Shown one piece after another: positions 52,801-60,860 of a DNA stretch of 64,000 nt. The notes under the pieces were generated by a model. The model saw nothing but the letters and a program-made list of their open reading frames with translations. It was not told the DNA's origin and ran no database searches. Location of the stretch: the NCBI GenBank assembly GCA_944388685.1, contig CALXJS010000001.1:40430-104429 (forward strand). Direction: 5' to 3'. Source of the stretch: an uncultured Clostridia bacterium. Its GTDB lineage: Bacteria > Bacillota_A > Clostridia > TANB77 > CAG-508. The position numbers and the translations under genes were made by a program. The first letter of the stretch is position 1. The number at the start of each line of letters is the position of its first letter.

Positions 52801-53568
52801 ATGGAAGGTAAAAAATTGATAAGTATTAAGGTTTCTACTATATTAATTATTGCTGTTATCATTATTTTAATTCTTATAGGCGTTTTACTTTTCTTACAAC
52901 ATACAAATTCAAATAAGGGCGATAATAGGGAAAGGACTACAAATATTCTTGCAACAAATACTCAGAATGATGAAAATACAACAAATACAAATTCTTCTAC
53001 AAATAGTATTTCCGATTCTGTTGATAATTCTTCAATTGTCAGCAATCGATATGAAGAAATTCGTAATGATTTAGATGGAATCGATGTATTGTTTGTCACA
53101 GATGCTCTAGATAATGGTGATGATACCTATACATTACAAGGTGTTATCTATACACAATATACTTTGTCTCAAAGTGAGTTAGATGAAATTATTTTAGAAA
53201 AACAGTTAGAAGTAAATGATACGTTTTTAAATCTACAAGAGTCAGACGGTAATTATTTTTTAATCGATAATACTGGTACAGTAACTTATAATATTGTAAG
53301 AAATGGTGATGATTCTTATTATTTAGAGTCTCCTAGTCAAATTTCTGATGTATGGAGATTAACAGATAAGTATATGGAAATAACGGTCTCTGCTGACACA
53401 CCTTGTTCTGTTCTTTATGATGACACCTCTACTGTTTCAGAACATTTTAGTAATTATACCTCAGATTTACCAACAGATACTACAAATCCAAACTACCAAA
53501 ATTGCTATACTTTCCATTTTGAAAATGATAATTGTACTGAAGTTGTAAATGCTTTAACAAGTATATAA
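52801..53568 (+). CDS. Membrane-anchored extracellular protein of unknown function
   Basis: A 255-residue protein with a single N-terminal membrane segment (VSTILIIAVIIILILIGVLLFL), a Thr/Asn/Ser-rich linker of about 55 residues and an extracellular domain of about 160 residues rich in Asp, Tyr and Thr. Two Cys residues near the end (TPCSVLYDD and YQNCYTFHF, plus NDNCTE) might form a disulfide. No catalytic motif recognised. Monocistronic, with its own promoter and terminator. Confidence 0.75.
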   Translation: MEGKKLISIKVSTILIIAVIIILILIGVLLFLQHTNSNKGDNRERTTNILATNTQNDENTTNTNSSTNSISDSVDNSSIVSNRYEEIRNDLDGIDVLFVTDALDNGDDTYTLQGVIYTQYTLSQSELDEIILEKQLEVNDTFLNLQESDGNYFLIDNTGTVTYNIVRNGDDSYYLESPSQISDVWRLTDKYMEITVSADTPCSVLYDDTSTVSEHFSNYTSDLPTDTTNPNYQNCYTFHFENDNCTEVVNALTSI

Positions 53569-53575
53569 ATATATA

Positions 53576-53634
53576 AAAAGAGAAATTACCTATTTTATAT
53601 CCTTTGAAAAGATATTTTTTGGAATTTCTCTTTT
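53576..53634. terminator. Bidirectional terminator
   Basis: Perfect 12-bp arms AAAAGAGAAATT and AATTTCTCTTTT enclose a smaller hairpin (ATATC/GATAT). It lies between convergent genes (52801 and 53671) and has T-rich ends on both strands. Confidence 0.65.
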
Positions 53635-53670
53635 AAATTTATCTATATTTCTCTTAATTCTTATTGCTTG

Positions 53671-54471
53671 CTATTTGTCTAAATATCTATATTTCATTTC
53701 TATTTCTGCTAGTTTATAATCAAATCTTTTATGTTCAAAATCATTTTTTGTAATGTACTCATCTAGTTTCTTATTGATTTCATTTCTTGTTCGTGTTTGT
53801 TCATTTAATATTTGTGCCAAATTTACATTTGTTAGAATATCAATTTTATTTTCGACATCTTCAAAATTTTGACCTGCTATTGCAAATTCTTCATTGATTT
53901 TATTCTCAATATCTTCAAATCTTTGACCTACTATTGCAAATTCTTCATTCATTTTGTTTTTGATATCTTCAAATCTTTGATCTACCATTGTGAATTTTTC
54001 GTTCATTTTGTTTTCGATATCTTCAAATCTTTGATCTACCATTGTGAATTTTTCATTCATTTTGTTTTCGATATCTTCAAATCTTTGATCTATTATTGTG
54101 AATTTTTCATTCATTTTGTTTTCGATATCTTCAAATCTTTGATCTACTATTGTGAATTTTTCGTTCATTTTGTTTTCGATGTCTTCAAATCTTTGATCTA
54201 CTATTGTGAATTTTTCGTTCATTTTGTTTTCGATGTCTTCAAATCTTTGATCTACTATTGTGAATTTTTCGTTCATTTTGTTTTCGATATCTTCAAATCT
54301 TTGATCTACCATTGTGAATTTTTCGTTCATTTTGTTTTCGATGTCTTCAAATCTTTGATCTACCATTGTGAATTTTTCGTTCATTTTGTTTTCTGTATTT
54401 ATAATTTGTTTATCTATTTTTTTTAATTCTATTTGCATTTTATCCCATAATTCATCTAAACTATTTATCAT
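53671..54471 (-). CDS. Coiled-coil protein with ten 18-residue repeats
   Basis: A 266-residue protein. After 29 residues come ten tandem copies of an 18-residue unit with consensus MNEKFT-VDQRFEDIENK (residues 30-209), then a further coiled coil (ILNEQTRTRNEINKKLDEYITKNDFEHKRFDYKLAEIEMKYRYLDK). An 18-residue unit with hydrophobic residues every 3-4 positions predicts a long straight coiled coil. No membrane segment or signal peptide. Related designs occur in hypothetical proteins of Firmicutes and mollicutes; function unknown. Monocistronic, next to argS. Confidence 0.8.
   Translation of the reverse strand: MINSLDELWDKMQIELKKIDKQIINTENKMNEKFTMVDQRFEDIENKMNEKFTMVDQRFEDIENKMNEKFTIVDQRFEDIENKMNEKFTIVDQRFEDIENKMNEKFTIVDQRFEDIENKMNEKFTIIDQRFEDIENKMNEKFTMVDQRFEDIENKMNEKFTMVDQRFEDIKNKMNEEFAIVGQRFEDIENKINEEFAIAGQNFEDVENKIDILTNVNLAQILNEQTRTRNEINKKLDEYITKNDFEHKRFDYKLAEIEMKYRYLDK
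53845..54384 (-). repeat. Ten tandem 54-bp repeats inside the coiled-coil gene
   Basis: The unit encodes MNEKFT[MI][VI]DQRFEDIENK. Copies 1-8 (54384 down to about 53953) are nearly identical at the DNA level, whereas the last two have diverged (MNEEFAIVGQRFEDIENK, INEEFAIAGQNFEDVENK). Units keep the frame, so copy number can change without breaking the protein. The reverse strand is also open across the repeats as a by-product. Confidence 0.9.
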
Positions 54472-54777
54472 ATCATCAAACTCCTTTCTCGAATAAAATT
54501 AAGTTTTACGTTAGTCTTATATTGCCAATAATTACATCTGAAATATTTACGAACAAATTCATTTTGAATAAAAAACTATATAAGAATAAAATTTAAGAAA
54601 TAAACATATATATCATTCATCTATTTACTACATAATTAGAAAACATAGATAAATCATGTTTGTATTTTAACATGTTTATCTATGTTTTGCAAGTGTTTTT
54701 TTGTTAATTTTTGGTATTTTATGATATATTAACTTTATTTTTCTTTTTTTATCAAACAATATCTTTCTTTTTTATTT
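54472..54777. other. Gap between argS and the coiled-coil gene
   Basis: No gene seen. The stretch holds a long inverted repeat (54640-54688: arms AAAACATAGATAAA and TTTATCTATGTTTT, with inner CATGTT/AACATG). It probably ends the argS message; the T-run on the minus strand is short (TTTTC). Confidence 0.6.
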
Positions 54778-56484
54778 TTACATTTTATTAGGCATTTCAA
54801 TTCCTAATAAGTTTGCTCCTATCTTTAACACCTTACCAACCGCATATGTTAGGAAAACCCTAGCATTTTGTATCTCTTTATCTTCTACTAGTATTTTATT
54901 ATCATTATAGAAATTACTAAAAGCTTTAGCCAAGTCGATTAGATATCTTGATAAAATGGATGGTTCTTCTTTTTCTGTTACTTGTATTAATATATTTTCA
55001 AAATTGTAAATTAGTTTTATACAATTTTTTGAAGCTTCATCTAATAAATTGTCAAACTTAACTTCTTCTATTTTGGGCATATATCCTGCTTTTTCTAGTA
55101 CACTTTTCGTTCTTACATATGTATATTGAATATATGGTCCTGTTTCTCCTTGAAAATTTAAAGCCGTATCCCAATCAAATATTTGATCTTTTATTGTTGT
55201 TGTTGAAAGTGTATTGTATACAATCGCTCCTACCCCAACTTTTTTTGCAACTTCTTCTTTGTTTTCTAGTTCTGGATTTTTTTCTATAATAATTTCTTTT
55301 GCTTTTTCTATTGTTTCATTTATTAAATCCTCAATTTTTACTACATTTCCTAATCTTGTTGACATTTTTCCTGTTGGAAGATTTACCATTCCATATGATA
55401 CATGCTCCAAACCTTTTACATATTTTTCGTCTACTAAATATCTTGCTACTGCAAATATTTGTTTAAAATATAGATTTTGTTCATATGCAACTACATAAAG
55501 ACATTTATCAAAATCATATGTTTTTGCTCTATACATGATGGCTGCTAAATCTCTTGTTGCATATATTGATGAACCATTCGCTTTTTGCACAATACATGGT
55601 GTATCTATTCCAACATCTGTTAAATCAACAATTTTCGCACCTTCTGATTCCTTTAATATTCCTTTTTCATTTAATTTTTCTATTACTTCATCCATTTTAT
55701 CTGCATAGAAAGATTCTCCTTTATATGAATCAAATTTAACATTTAAAATATCATAAATTTTATTAAATTCTACCATACTTAAATCTTTAAATTTATTCCA
55801 CAAATCCACACAATATTGGTCTTTTGCTTCTAATAGTCTAAAATTTTCTCTACATCTTTCAAGGACGTTTTCATCTTTTTTACAAAGTTCATTAATTCTA
55901 ACATACATATCCATCAATTTATTTATTGGATCTACTGATAAATCATATTCCTCTCCCCACATCTTATATGCTTCTATCATTTTTCCAAATTGTGTTCCAT
56001 AATCTCCTAAATGATTAATTCCGATTGTATGATATCCTAAATATTTATATATTCTATATAGTGAATTTCCTATTAATGTTGTTCTTAAGTGACCTATATG
56101 AAATGGTTTTGCAATATTAGGTGCTGAATATTCTACGATAATGTTTTTTCCTTTTCCTATTTCTGATTTTCCATATTCTTCTTGATTTGCTATTTCTTCT
56201 AATACATCTTTTACCATTACATTTTGTTGGATATAAAAGTTTAGATATCCTCCTGCTACTTCTACTTTTTCTATGATTGCTTTATCTATTTGTATTTTCT
56301 CTTTGATATCATTAGCAATCATTGGCGGTGCTTTTTTTAACTCTTTTGCTAATCTAAAACATGGAAATGCATAGTCTCCATTGTTTGTGTCTTTTGGTAT
56401 TTCTATATAGGTTTCTAATTCTTTTTCATCAATATTGACAACTTCTGCTATAGCTTTTGCAATTATCTGTTTAAAATCTATCAT
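54778..56484 (-). CDS. argS: Arginyl-tRNA synthetase
   Basis: A 568-residue class I synthetase that charges tRNA-Arg. The N-terminal additional domain (about 1-100) is followed by the HIGH motif in APNIAKPFHIGHLRTT, then NHLGDYGTQFGK and VNLPTGKMSTRLGNVV (KMST as the KMSKS-like motif), and a C-terminal anticodon-binding domain ending LLGIEMPNKM. Full length. A bona fide chromosomal housekeeping gene. No T-box leader seen upstream. Confidence 0.97.
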   Translation of the reverse strand: MIDFKQIIAKAIAEVVNIDEKELETYIEIPKDTNNGDYAFPCFRLAKELKKAPPMIANDIKEKIQIDKAIIEKVEVAGGYLNFYIQQNVMVKDVLEEIANQEEYGKSEIGKGKNIIVEYSAPNIAKPFHIGHLRTTLIGNSLYRIYKYLGYHTIGINHLGDYGTQFGKMIEAYKMWGEEYDLSVDPINKLMDMYVRINELCKKDENVLERCRENFRLLEAKDQYCVDLWNKFKDLSMVEFNKIYDILNVKFDSYKGESFYADKMDEVIEKLNEKGILKESEGAKIVDLTDVGIDTPCIVQKANGSSIYATRDLAAIMYRAKTYDFDKCLYVVAYEQNLYFKQIFAVARYLVDEKYVKGLEHVSYGMVNLPTGKMSTRLGNVVKIEDLINETIEKAKEIIIEKNPELENKEEVAKKVGVGAIVYNTLSTTTIKDQIFDWDTALNFQGETGPYIQYTYVRTKSVLEKAGYMPKIEEVKFDNLLDEASKNCIKLIYNFENILIQVTEKEEPSILSRYLIDLAKAFSNFYNDNKILVEDKEIQNARVFLTYAVGKVLKIGANLLGIEMPNKM

Positions 56485-56760
56485 ATTTCTCTTCCCTTCT
56501 TTGAACTTTTAAGACCATTTCTAAAGTTTTTTTCTTACAAGATTATATTATGTTTATCTTTAAAAGTCAATTCAATTATTGTATTTAACTTTACTAATAA
56601 TATTCAAATTCTTGCAAATTGGCTTATTTCTTGATATACTATAATATATTTGCTAATAGCGAATATATTTTGTAACTATAGCCATATCTAATAACTAGTT
56701 TTTATAACATTAAGATATGGTGTAACCTGTCTTCTTTTCTGTAGAAAGGAGGAAGTAAAA
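56485..56760. other. Divergent intergenic region between argS and a small membrane-protein gene
   Basis: It contains the inverted repeat CCATATCT (about 56682-56689) and AGATATGG (about 56712-56719), 22 bases apart, upstream of an AGAAAGGAGG site for the plus-strand gene. This could be an attenuator or operator. No gene or T-box consensus is visible. Confidence 0.4.
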
Positions 56761-56991
56761 ATGCAAAAAGCATACATTGCTTTTCTTGGAAGCGTGGTTT
56801 GTCTTTTAACAACTCTGCTTCTAGCAATAGTGGCAATTTATATTGCCTACATTGCTCCCCAAGAGGAAGGTTTTATCCTCTATCTGGGACTATCAAGTTT
56901 AGGCTTTATTTTTGTTTCCATTTTCTTATTTAGATGGGGACACAGTCTGCTTATAGAAAAGCAATTACAAAAAGCGTTGGATAATAATTAA
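56761..56991 (+). CDS. Small two-helix membrane protein of unknown function
   Basis: A 76-residue protein with two hydrophobic segments (AFLGSVVCLLTTLLLAIVAIYIAYI and FILYLGLSSLGFIFVSIFLF) joined by a short loop (APQEEG) and a charged tail. Ribosome binding site AAAGGAGGAAG. Function unknown. It has its own terminator and lies just before deoD. Confidence 0.75.
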   Translation: MQKAYIAFLGSVVCLLTTLLLAIVAIYIAYIAPQEEGFILYLGLSSLGFIFVSIFLFRWGHSLLIEKQLQKALDNN

Positions 56992-57010
56992 TATTGTTAT
57001 TCGACAAAAT

Positions 57011-57045
57011 GCCGGTGACAACTTTTACGTTGTCACTGGTATTTT
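57011..57045 (+). terminator. Terminator after the small membrane-protein gene
   Basis: GCCGGTGACAAC-TTTTAC-GTTGTCACTGGT (one G-T pair) followed by ATTTTATTG. A stable hairpin 20 bases past the stop codon. Confidence 0.85.
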
Positions 57046-57102
57046 ATTGCTTTTTCTTCATTTTATTGTTATACTCACTTTAGATTTTGTATTTCTCAAT
57101 TC

Positions 57103-57139
57103 GTATAAACAGAATACATTTATCAAATATTGTTTATAC
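57103..57139 (+). promoter_or_regulatory. Inverted repeat in the deoD promoter region
   Basis: Perfect 9-bp arms GTATAAACA and TGTTTATAC separated by 19 bases, about 50 bases before the deoD start. The right arm overlaps a possible -10 (TATACT). It could be an operator for a nucleoside-responsive repressor; inference only. Confidence 0.4.
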
Positions 57140-57187
57140 TATTTTATACATATCTAATATATTCAAATTTAATAGGAGGTAATAAAA

Positions 57188-57907
57188 ATGTCTACACCAC
57201 ATAATGAAGCAAATTTAGGAGATATCGCAAAAACCGTCATCATGCCTGGTGACCCACTTCGTGCAAAACATATCGCCGAAAATTTTTTAGAAAATGCCAA
57301 GTTAGTTAATCAAGTAAGAGGAATTTATGCCTATACAGGAACATATAAGGGAAAAGATGTAACTGTTATGGCTTCTGGAATGGGAATGCCAAGTATGGGA
57401 ATTTATTCTTATGAATTGTTTAAGTTTTATGAAGTTGAAAACATTATCCGAATTGGTTCTTGTGGAGCCTATGTTCCTGAATTAAATCTATTTGATATTG
57501 TGCTTTCAAAATCTATTTTTAGTGAAAGTAACTTTGCCTTAACTTTTCATAACGAAGATTGTCATATTGTAGAAGCTAATCCAGAACTAAATACAAGAAT
57601 AAAAGATGTTGCAAGCAAAAACAACATTCATGTTATAGAGGGAAACACCATTTGTAGTGATTGTTTTGATCCTTATATGACTCAAGAAGATTTTGATAGT
57701 TTTATGGCAAGAGTACCTAAAGATTTTCATGCTTTAAGTGCTGAAATGGAAGCTTTTGCCTTATGCTATAATGCAAAATTGTTAAATAAAAAAGCCACTT
57801 GCTTAATGACTGTTGTTGATTCAAGGTTTAAAACACAAGCTGCTACTTCTGAAGAAAGAGAAAATGGACTAGATAAAATGATTAAACTTGCTTTAGAATC
57901 TGTTTGA
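57188..57907 (+). CDS. deoD: Purine nucleoside phosphorylase (DeoD type)
   Basis: A 239-residue enzyme that splits purine (deoxy)ribonucleosides with phosphate into base and (deoxy)ribose 1-phosphate. The DeoD pattern is clear: STPHNEANLGDIAKTVIMPGDPLRAKHIAENFL, VMASGMGMPSMGIYSYELF, IRIGSCGAY and LSAEMEAFALCYNAK. Ribosome binding site AGGAGG 9 bases upstream. Monocistronic; the stop codon is part of a long hairpin that probably ends transcription. Confidence 0.97.
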   Translation: MSTPHNEANLGDIAKTVIMPGDPLRAKHIAENFLENAKLVNQVRGIYAYTGTYKGKDVTVMASGMGMPSMGIYSYELFKFYEVENIIRIGSCGAYVPELNLFDIVLSKSIFSESNFALTFHNEDCHIVEANPELNTRIKDVASKNNIHVIEGNTICSDCFDPYMTQEDFDSFMARVPKDFHALSAEMEAFALCYNAKLLNKKATCLMTVVDSRFKTQAATSEERENGLDKMIKLALESV

Positions 57908-57984
57908 GACAAATGGGGCCAGGTCGGGTTTTGTCTCATTTTTGTCGAAAAATGAGACAAAACCCAACCTGGCCCCATTTGTCT
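57907..57984. repeat. Long REP-like inverted repeat between deoD and greA
   Basis: Arms of about 37 bp with one G-T pair enclose a loop of a few bases. They are GC-rich (AAATGGGGCCAGGT) in AT-rich surroundings. The element overlaps both convergent stop codons and ends with TATTTTTT on the plus strand, so it can terminate deoD transcription. Similar hairpins with GACAAATGGGG-type ends are dispersed in many bacterial genomes, as REP-like elements; only one copy is in this window. Confidence 0.85.
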
Positions 57985-58459
57985 ATTTTTTGATTGATAA
58001 TATTTTATATTTCATAACACCTGCTGGTGCGTTTACTTCAACTACTTGATTTTTCTTAGCACCTAATAAAGCTTCTCCTAGTGGTGATTCATTTGATATT
58101 TTGTTTTCGGTTAAATTTACTTCTGTTGAACCTACAATAGTATATTCGATTTTTTCGTCAAATTCAACATCTAGTACTTTTACTTTGTTTCCAATTTGAA
58201 CAGTTTCTGTATCTATATCTTTTTCATCAATGATTTTTGCATGTCTTAATTTATTTTCTAATTCAGCTATTTTAACTTCATTTTCTGCTTGTGCATTTTT
58301 TGCTTCATCATATTCTGAATTTTCTGATAAATCACCAAATCCTAATGCAACTTTTATTCTATCTGCGATATCTGCTCTCTTTTCTGTTTTCAAAAAATTT
58401 AATTCCTTTTCTAAATTATTATACCCTTCTTGTGTTAATATAACTTCCTTTTCTTCCAT
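57983..58459 (-). CDS. greA: Transcription elongation factor GreA
   Basis: A 158-residue protein. The N-terminal coiled coil (VILTQEGYNNLEKELNFLKTEKRADIADRIKVALGFGDLSENSEYDEAKNAQ) carries the tip acidic residues DLSENSEYDEAK; the C-terminal FKBP-like domain has VQIGNKVKVLD and ISNESPLGEALLGAKKNQVVEV. It rescues backtracked RNA polymerase by stimulating transcript cleavage. Complete. Confidence 0.97.
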   Translation of the reverse strand: MEEKEVILTQEGYNNLEKELNFLKTEKRADIADRIKVALGFGDLSENSEYDEAKNAQAENEVKIAELENKLRHAKIIDEKDIDTETVQIGNKVKVLDVEFDEKIEYTIVGSTEVNLTENKISNESPLGEALLGAKKNQVVEVNAPAGVMKYKILSIKK

Positions 58460-58756
58460 AGTAATTCCTCCTTGAATTTATGTACATATTTGTGCTAGCT
58501 TTTATGAAGCAATTTTGCACCCGTACGCATAAAATCTTTAATTTTGTTATGCATACTTTCCATATCTTACGGCAGAAAATGAAATTTGTCAATACAAATT
58601 TCATTTTTTAATTATATTCTTTTTAAACAATATATAATTTACCGCTAAAATTGTCTAATTGTTCTAAGTTATGCTATACTATAACTTTAGATTATATATT
58701 CATAGATTATAGTAAAACAATTGCTATTTAACTAATATATTATTTTATTATATTTT
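58460..58756. other. Gap between greA and pgsA
   Basis: No gene recognised. It holds an 11-bp hairpin (ATGAAATTTGT and ACAAATTTCAT, 58579-58604) with T-rich ends on both strands, a probable terminator for pgsA, and an AT-rich remainder in which the greA promoter should lie. A 61-codon frame across it has no ribosome binding site. Confidence 0.5.
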
Positions 58757-59371
58757 CTAATCTTTTAAATATTTTTTAAATCCCCTCATATAATCGATTC
58801 CAGAAAATATCGTTGCAATGGTTTGTATAATCATCATCACTGTAACAACTAGGTTTAATATGAAATCTGCTCCTTGTAGGCTACCATTAAAACATTCTCC
58901 AAATGCATATAAGTCTAGAAATGCTAAAATAATGGCTACCATTTGGGTAACAGTTTTCAATTTTCCCCATTTAGATGCTGCAATCACTTCTCCACCTTTT
59001 TGTACAGCAATTAATCGATATCCAGATACTAAAAATTCTCTTGCTAATACAATAATTGGAATCCAAGCTGGTAGTTTTCCCATCTCTACCAACATTAGCA
59101 TAGCTGCTAATACTAATATTTTATCTGCTAAGGGGTCTAAAAATTTCCCAAAAGTTGTCACTTGATTTCTACTTCTTGCAAGATATCCATCTAGTTTATC
59201 TGTTAAGGATGCTAATATGAATATAAAATCTATTACTAAATAGGCAATTGGTATTCCCCATAAATCTCCTTGTATCCCTAAAAATGGTATAATTACCATA
59301 ATTGGAACTAGTATGACTCTAAATATAGTTAGTTTATTTGGTAAATTCATTTTTTGATTCATTCCCTTCAT
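58757..59371 (-). CDS. pgsA: CDP-diacylglycerol-glycerol-3-phosphate 3-phosphatidyltransferase
   Basis: A 204-residue membrane enzyme of phosphatidylglycerol synthesis. The CDP-alcohol phosphotransferase motif is present in SLTDKLDGYLARSRNQVTTFGKFLDPLADK (the D..DG..AR........G...D...D pattern). About five hydrophobic segments. NLPNKLTIFRVILVPIMV opens the core, so the start could be one of three Met codons in the first eight residues. Homologous phosphatidyl transferases exist, but length and context favour PgsA. Confidence 0.93.
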   Translation of the reverse strand: MKGMNQKMNLPNKLTIFRVILVPIMVIIPFLGIQGDLWGIPIAYLVIDFIFILASLTDKLDGYLARSRNQVTTFGKFLDPLADKILVLAAMLMLVEMGKLPAWIPIIVLAREFLVSGYRLIAVQKGGEVIAASKWGKLKTVTQMVAIILAFLDLYAFGECFNGSLQGADFILNLVVTVMMIIQTIATIFSGIDYMRGFKKYLKD

Positions 59372-59512
59372 AAAGGTAGCTTCGTTAAAATTTTGAATTT
59401 TTCTAACATTCCCTTTTATTTTCTATCTATTTTCTTTATTATATACAAAATTATTGTATTTTTCAAAAAGCACATTTCTATTATAATTTATTATATTTTT
59501 CAATCCAATACT

Positions 59513-60733
59513 TTATTGCATTAACATTTCTATTGCTTTTTGTAATTGCGTATCTTGACTTCTTTCAATATCAAATACATTTTCAACAGTTTCTGGTAAC
59601 TCAACTGTTTCATCTGGTTCAATTCCAACATTATTAATTTCTGTTCTATTTGGTGTCAAATATTTTTCTGTTGTTATTTTTAATCCACTACCATCAGGAA
59701 GTGACAATATTTGCTGGATAACACCTTTTCCGTATGTTTTGGTTCCTACTGTTCTTGCCTTTCCCAAGTCTTTTAATGCTCCTGCTAATATTTCAGATGA
59801 ACTTGCCGTATTTTCATTTGTTAATATGATAACTGGCATATTTACAATTGGATCATTTTCTGATTTTTCTACTGTTTCATTGTTATCTTTATCTACCTCA
59901 TAAAGTAGCACTGAATCTTTATCTGCTATATATCCTGCTATTTGTAGTGCTTCATCAACAATTCCTCCACCATTATTTCTTAAGTCAATAATTAATGAAG
60001 TAATGCCTTGTGATTGCAATTCTTCAAATTTTGTTTTAAATTCTTCTGCTGTATTTTCATCAAATGAAGAAAATTCTATATAGCCAATGTTATTTTCCAA
60101 TACTTCTCCTTCTACAGGATTTACCACTATATTCTCTCTTGTAATTTCAAAATCAAGCGTTTCTTCTCCCCTTAAAATTTGTAATTTAACAGTTGTTCCT
60201 TCTTCTCCTTTAATTTTTGTTGAGATAGCTGTCATATCTTCTGCTGTACATTCTTCCCCATTTACAGAAATAATAAGATCTCCTGGCTTAATTCCTGCTT
60301 TTTCAGCTGGACTATTTTTGATTGGTGACAATACCATAATTCTATTTGATTCTGTATCTTGTACCATATAGATACCAATACCTACGAAATTTCCCATTGT
60401 GTCTTCTAAATAGTCTTCCATATCTTCTTTAGAAATATATTCTGTATATGGATCATCTAACCCTTCAATATATCCTTTTATTGCTCCTTCTTTTAAGCTT
60501 TCTTCATCCACTTCACCTAAGTAATATTTTTCAATCAAAGAGTGATACGTATCTAGTGTTTGTGAAATATCTTGACTTCCTTCAGATGTCATAAGTGTTA
60601 AATATTTATTTAAACTATTTCCTTTTACAAAATATTGATAGAATCCAATTGATGTTATTAAAAATGTTATAAATGCCACTAAAACAACTAACATTATGAT
60701 TCTATATACTTTATATCTTTTCTTCTCCTCCAT
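59513..60733 (-). CDS. Carboxy-terminal processing protease (peptidase family S41)
   Basis: A 406-residue protein: an N-terminal membrane segment (IIMLVVLVAFITFLITSIGFYQY), a PDZ domain (MGNFVGIGIYMVQ ... SPAEKAGIKPGDLIISVNGE), and the S41 catalytic core with Ser in NENTASSSEILAGAL and Lys in GTKTYGKGVIQQ. Type CtpA/CtpB. Acts outside the membrane on C-termini of exported proteins. It follows the M23 genes at a distance of about 130 bases, in the same direction; a terminator lies between. Confidence 0.93.
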   Translation of the reverse strand: MEEKKRYKVYRIIMLVVLVAFITFLITSIGFYQYFVKGNSLNKYLTLMTSEGSQDISQTLDTYHSLIEKYYLGEVDEESLKEGAIKGYIEGLDDPYTEYISKEDMEDYLEDTMGNFVGIGIYMVQDTESNRIMVLSPIKNSPAEKAGIKPGDLIISVNGEECTAEDMTAISTKIKGEEGTTVKLQILRGEETLDFEITRENIVVNPVEGEVLENNIGYIEFSSFDENTAEEFKTKFEELQSQGITSLIIDLRNNGGGIVDEALQIAGYIADKDSVLLYEVDKDNNETVEKSENDPIVNMPVIILTNENTASSSEILAGALKDLGKARTVGTKTYGKGVIQQILSLPDGSGLKITTEKYLTPNRTEINNVGIEPDETVELPETVENVFDIERSQDTQLQKAIEMLMQ

Positions 60734-60803
60734 TAGTTTCCTTCCTTTCGCATAAATAATTTTTCTTTATATTTATTATATTTCACAATCCAATTACAAA
60801 TTC

Positions 60804-60840
60804 CAAAAAGAAGGATTGAAAAAAGATTCTTCAATCCCTC
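60804..60840 (-). terminator. Terminator after the M23 gene
   Basis: GGATTGAA and TTCAATCC (60813-60837) followed on the minus strand by CTTCTTTTT, 20 bases past the stop codon of the peptidase gene. Confidence 0.75.
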
Positions 60841-60860
60841 TTTTCATTGTATAGGAAAAT

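Noticed and set aside
53845..54384. CRISPR array
   Set aside because: The regularly spaced repeats are contiguous in-frame coding units with no unique spacers.
53869..54426. Plus-strand open frame of 185 codons across the repeat array
   Set aside because: It is the mirror of the 54-bp repeats of the minus-strand coiled-coil gene; no ribosome binding site, and composition (Phe/Tyr/Cys-rich) is an artefact.
56485..56760. T-box leader for argS
   Set aside because: I looked for the conserved T-box antiterminator sequence on the minus strand and did not find it.
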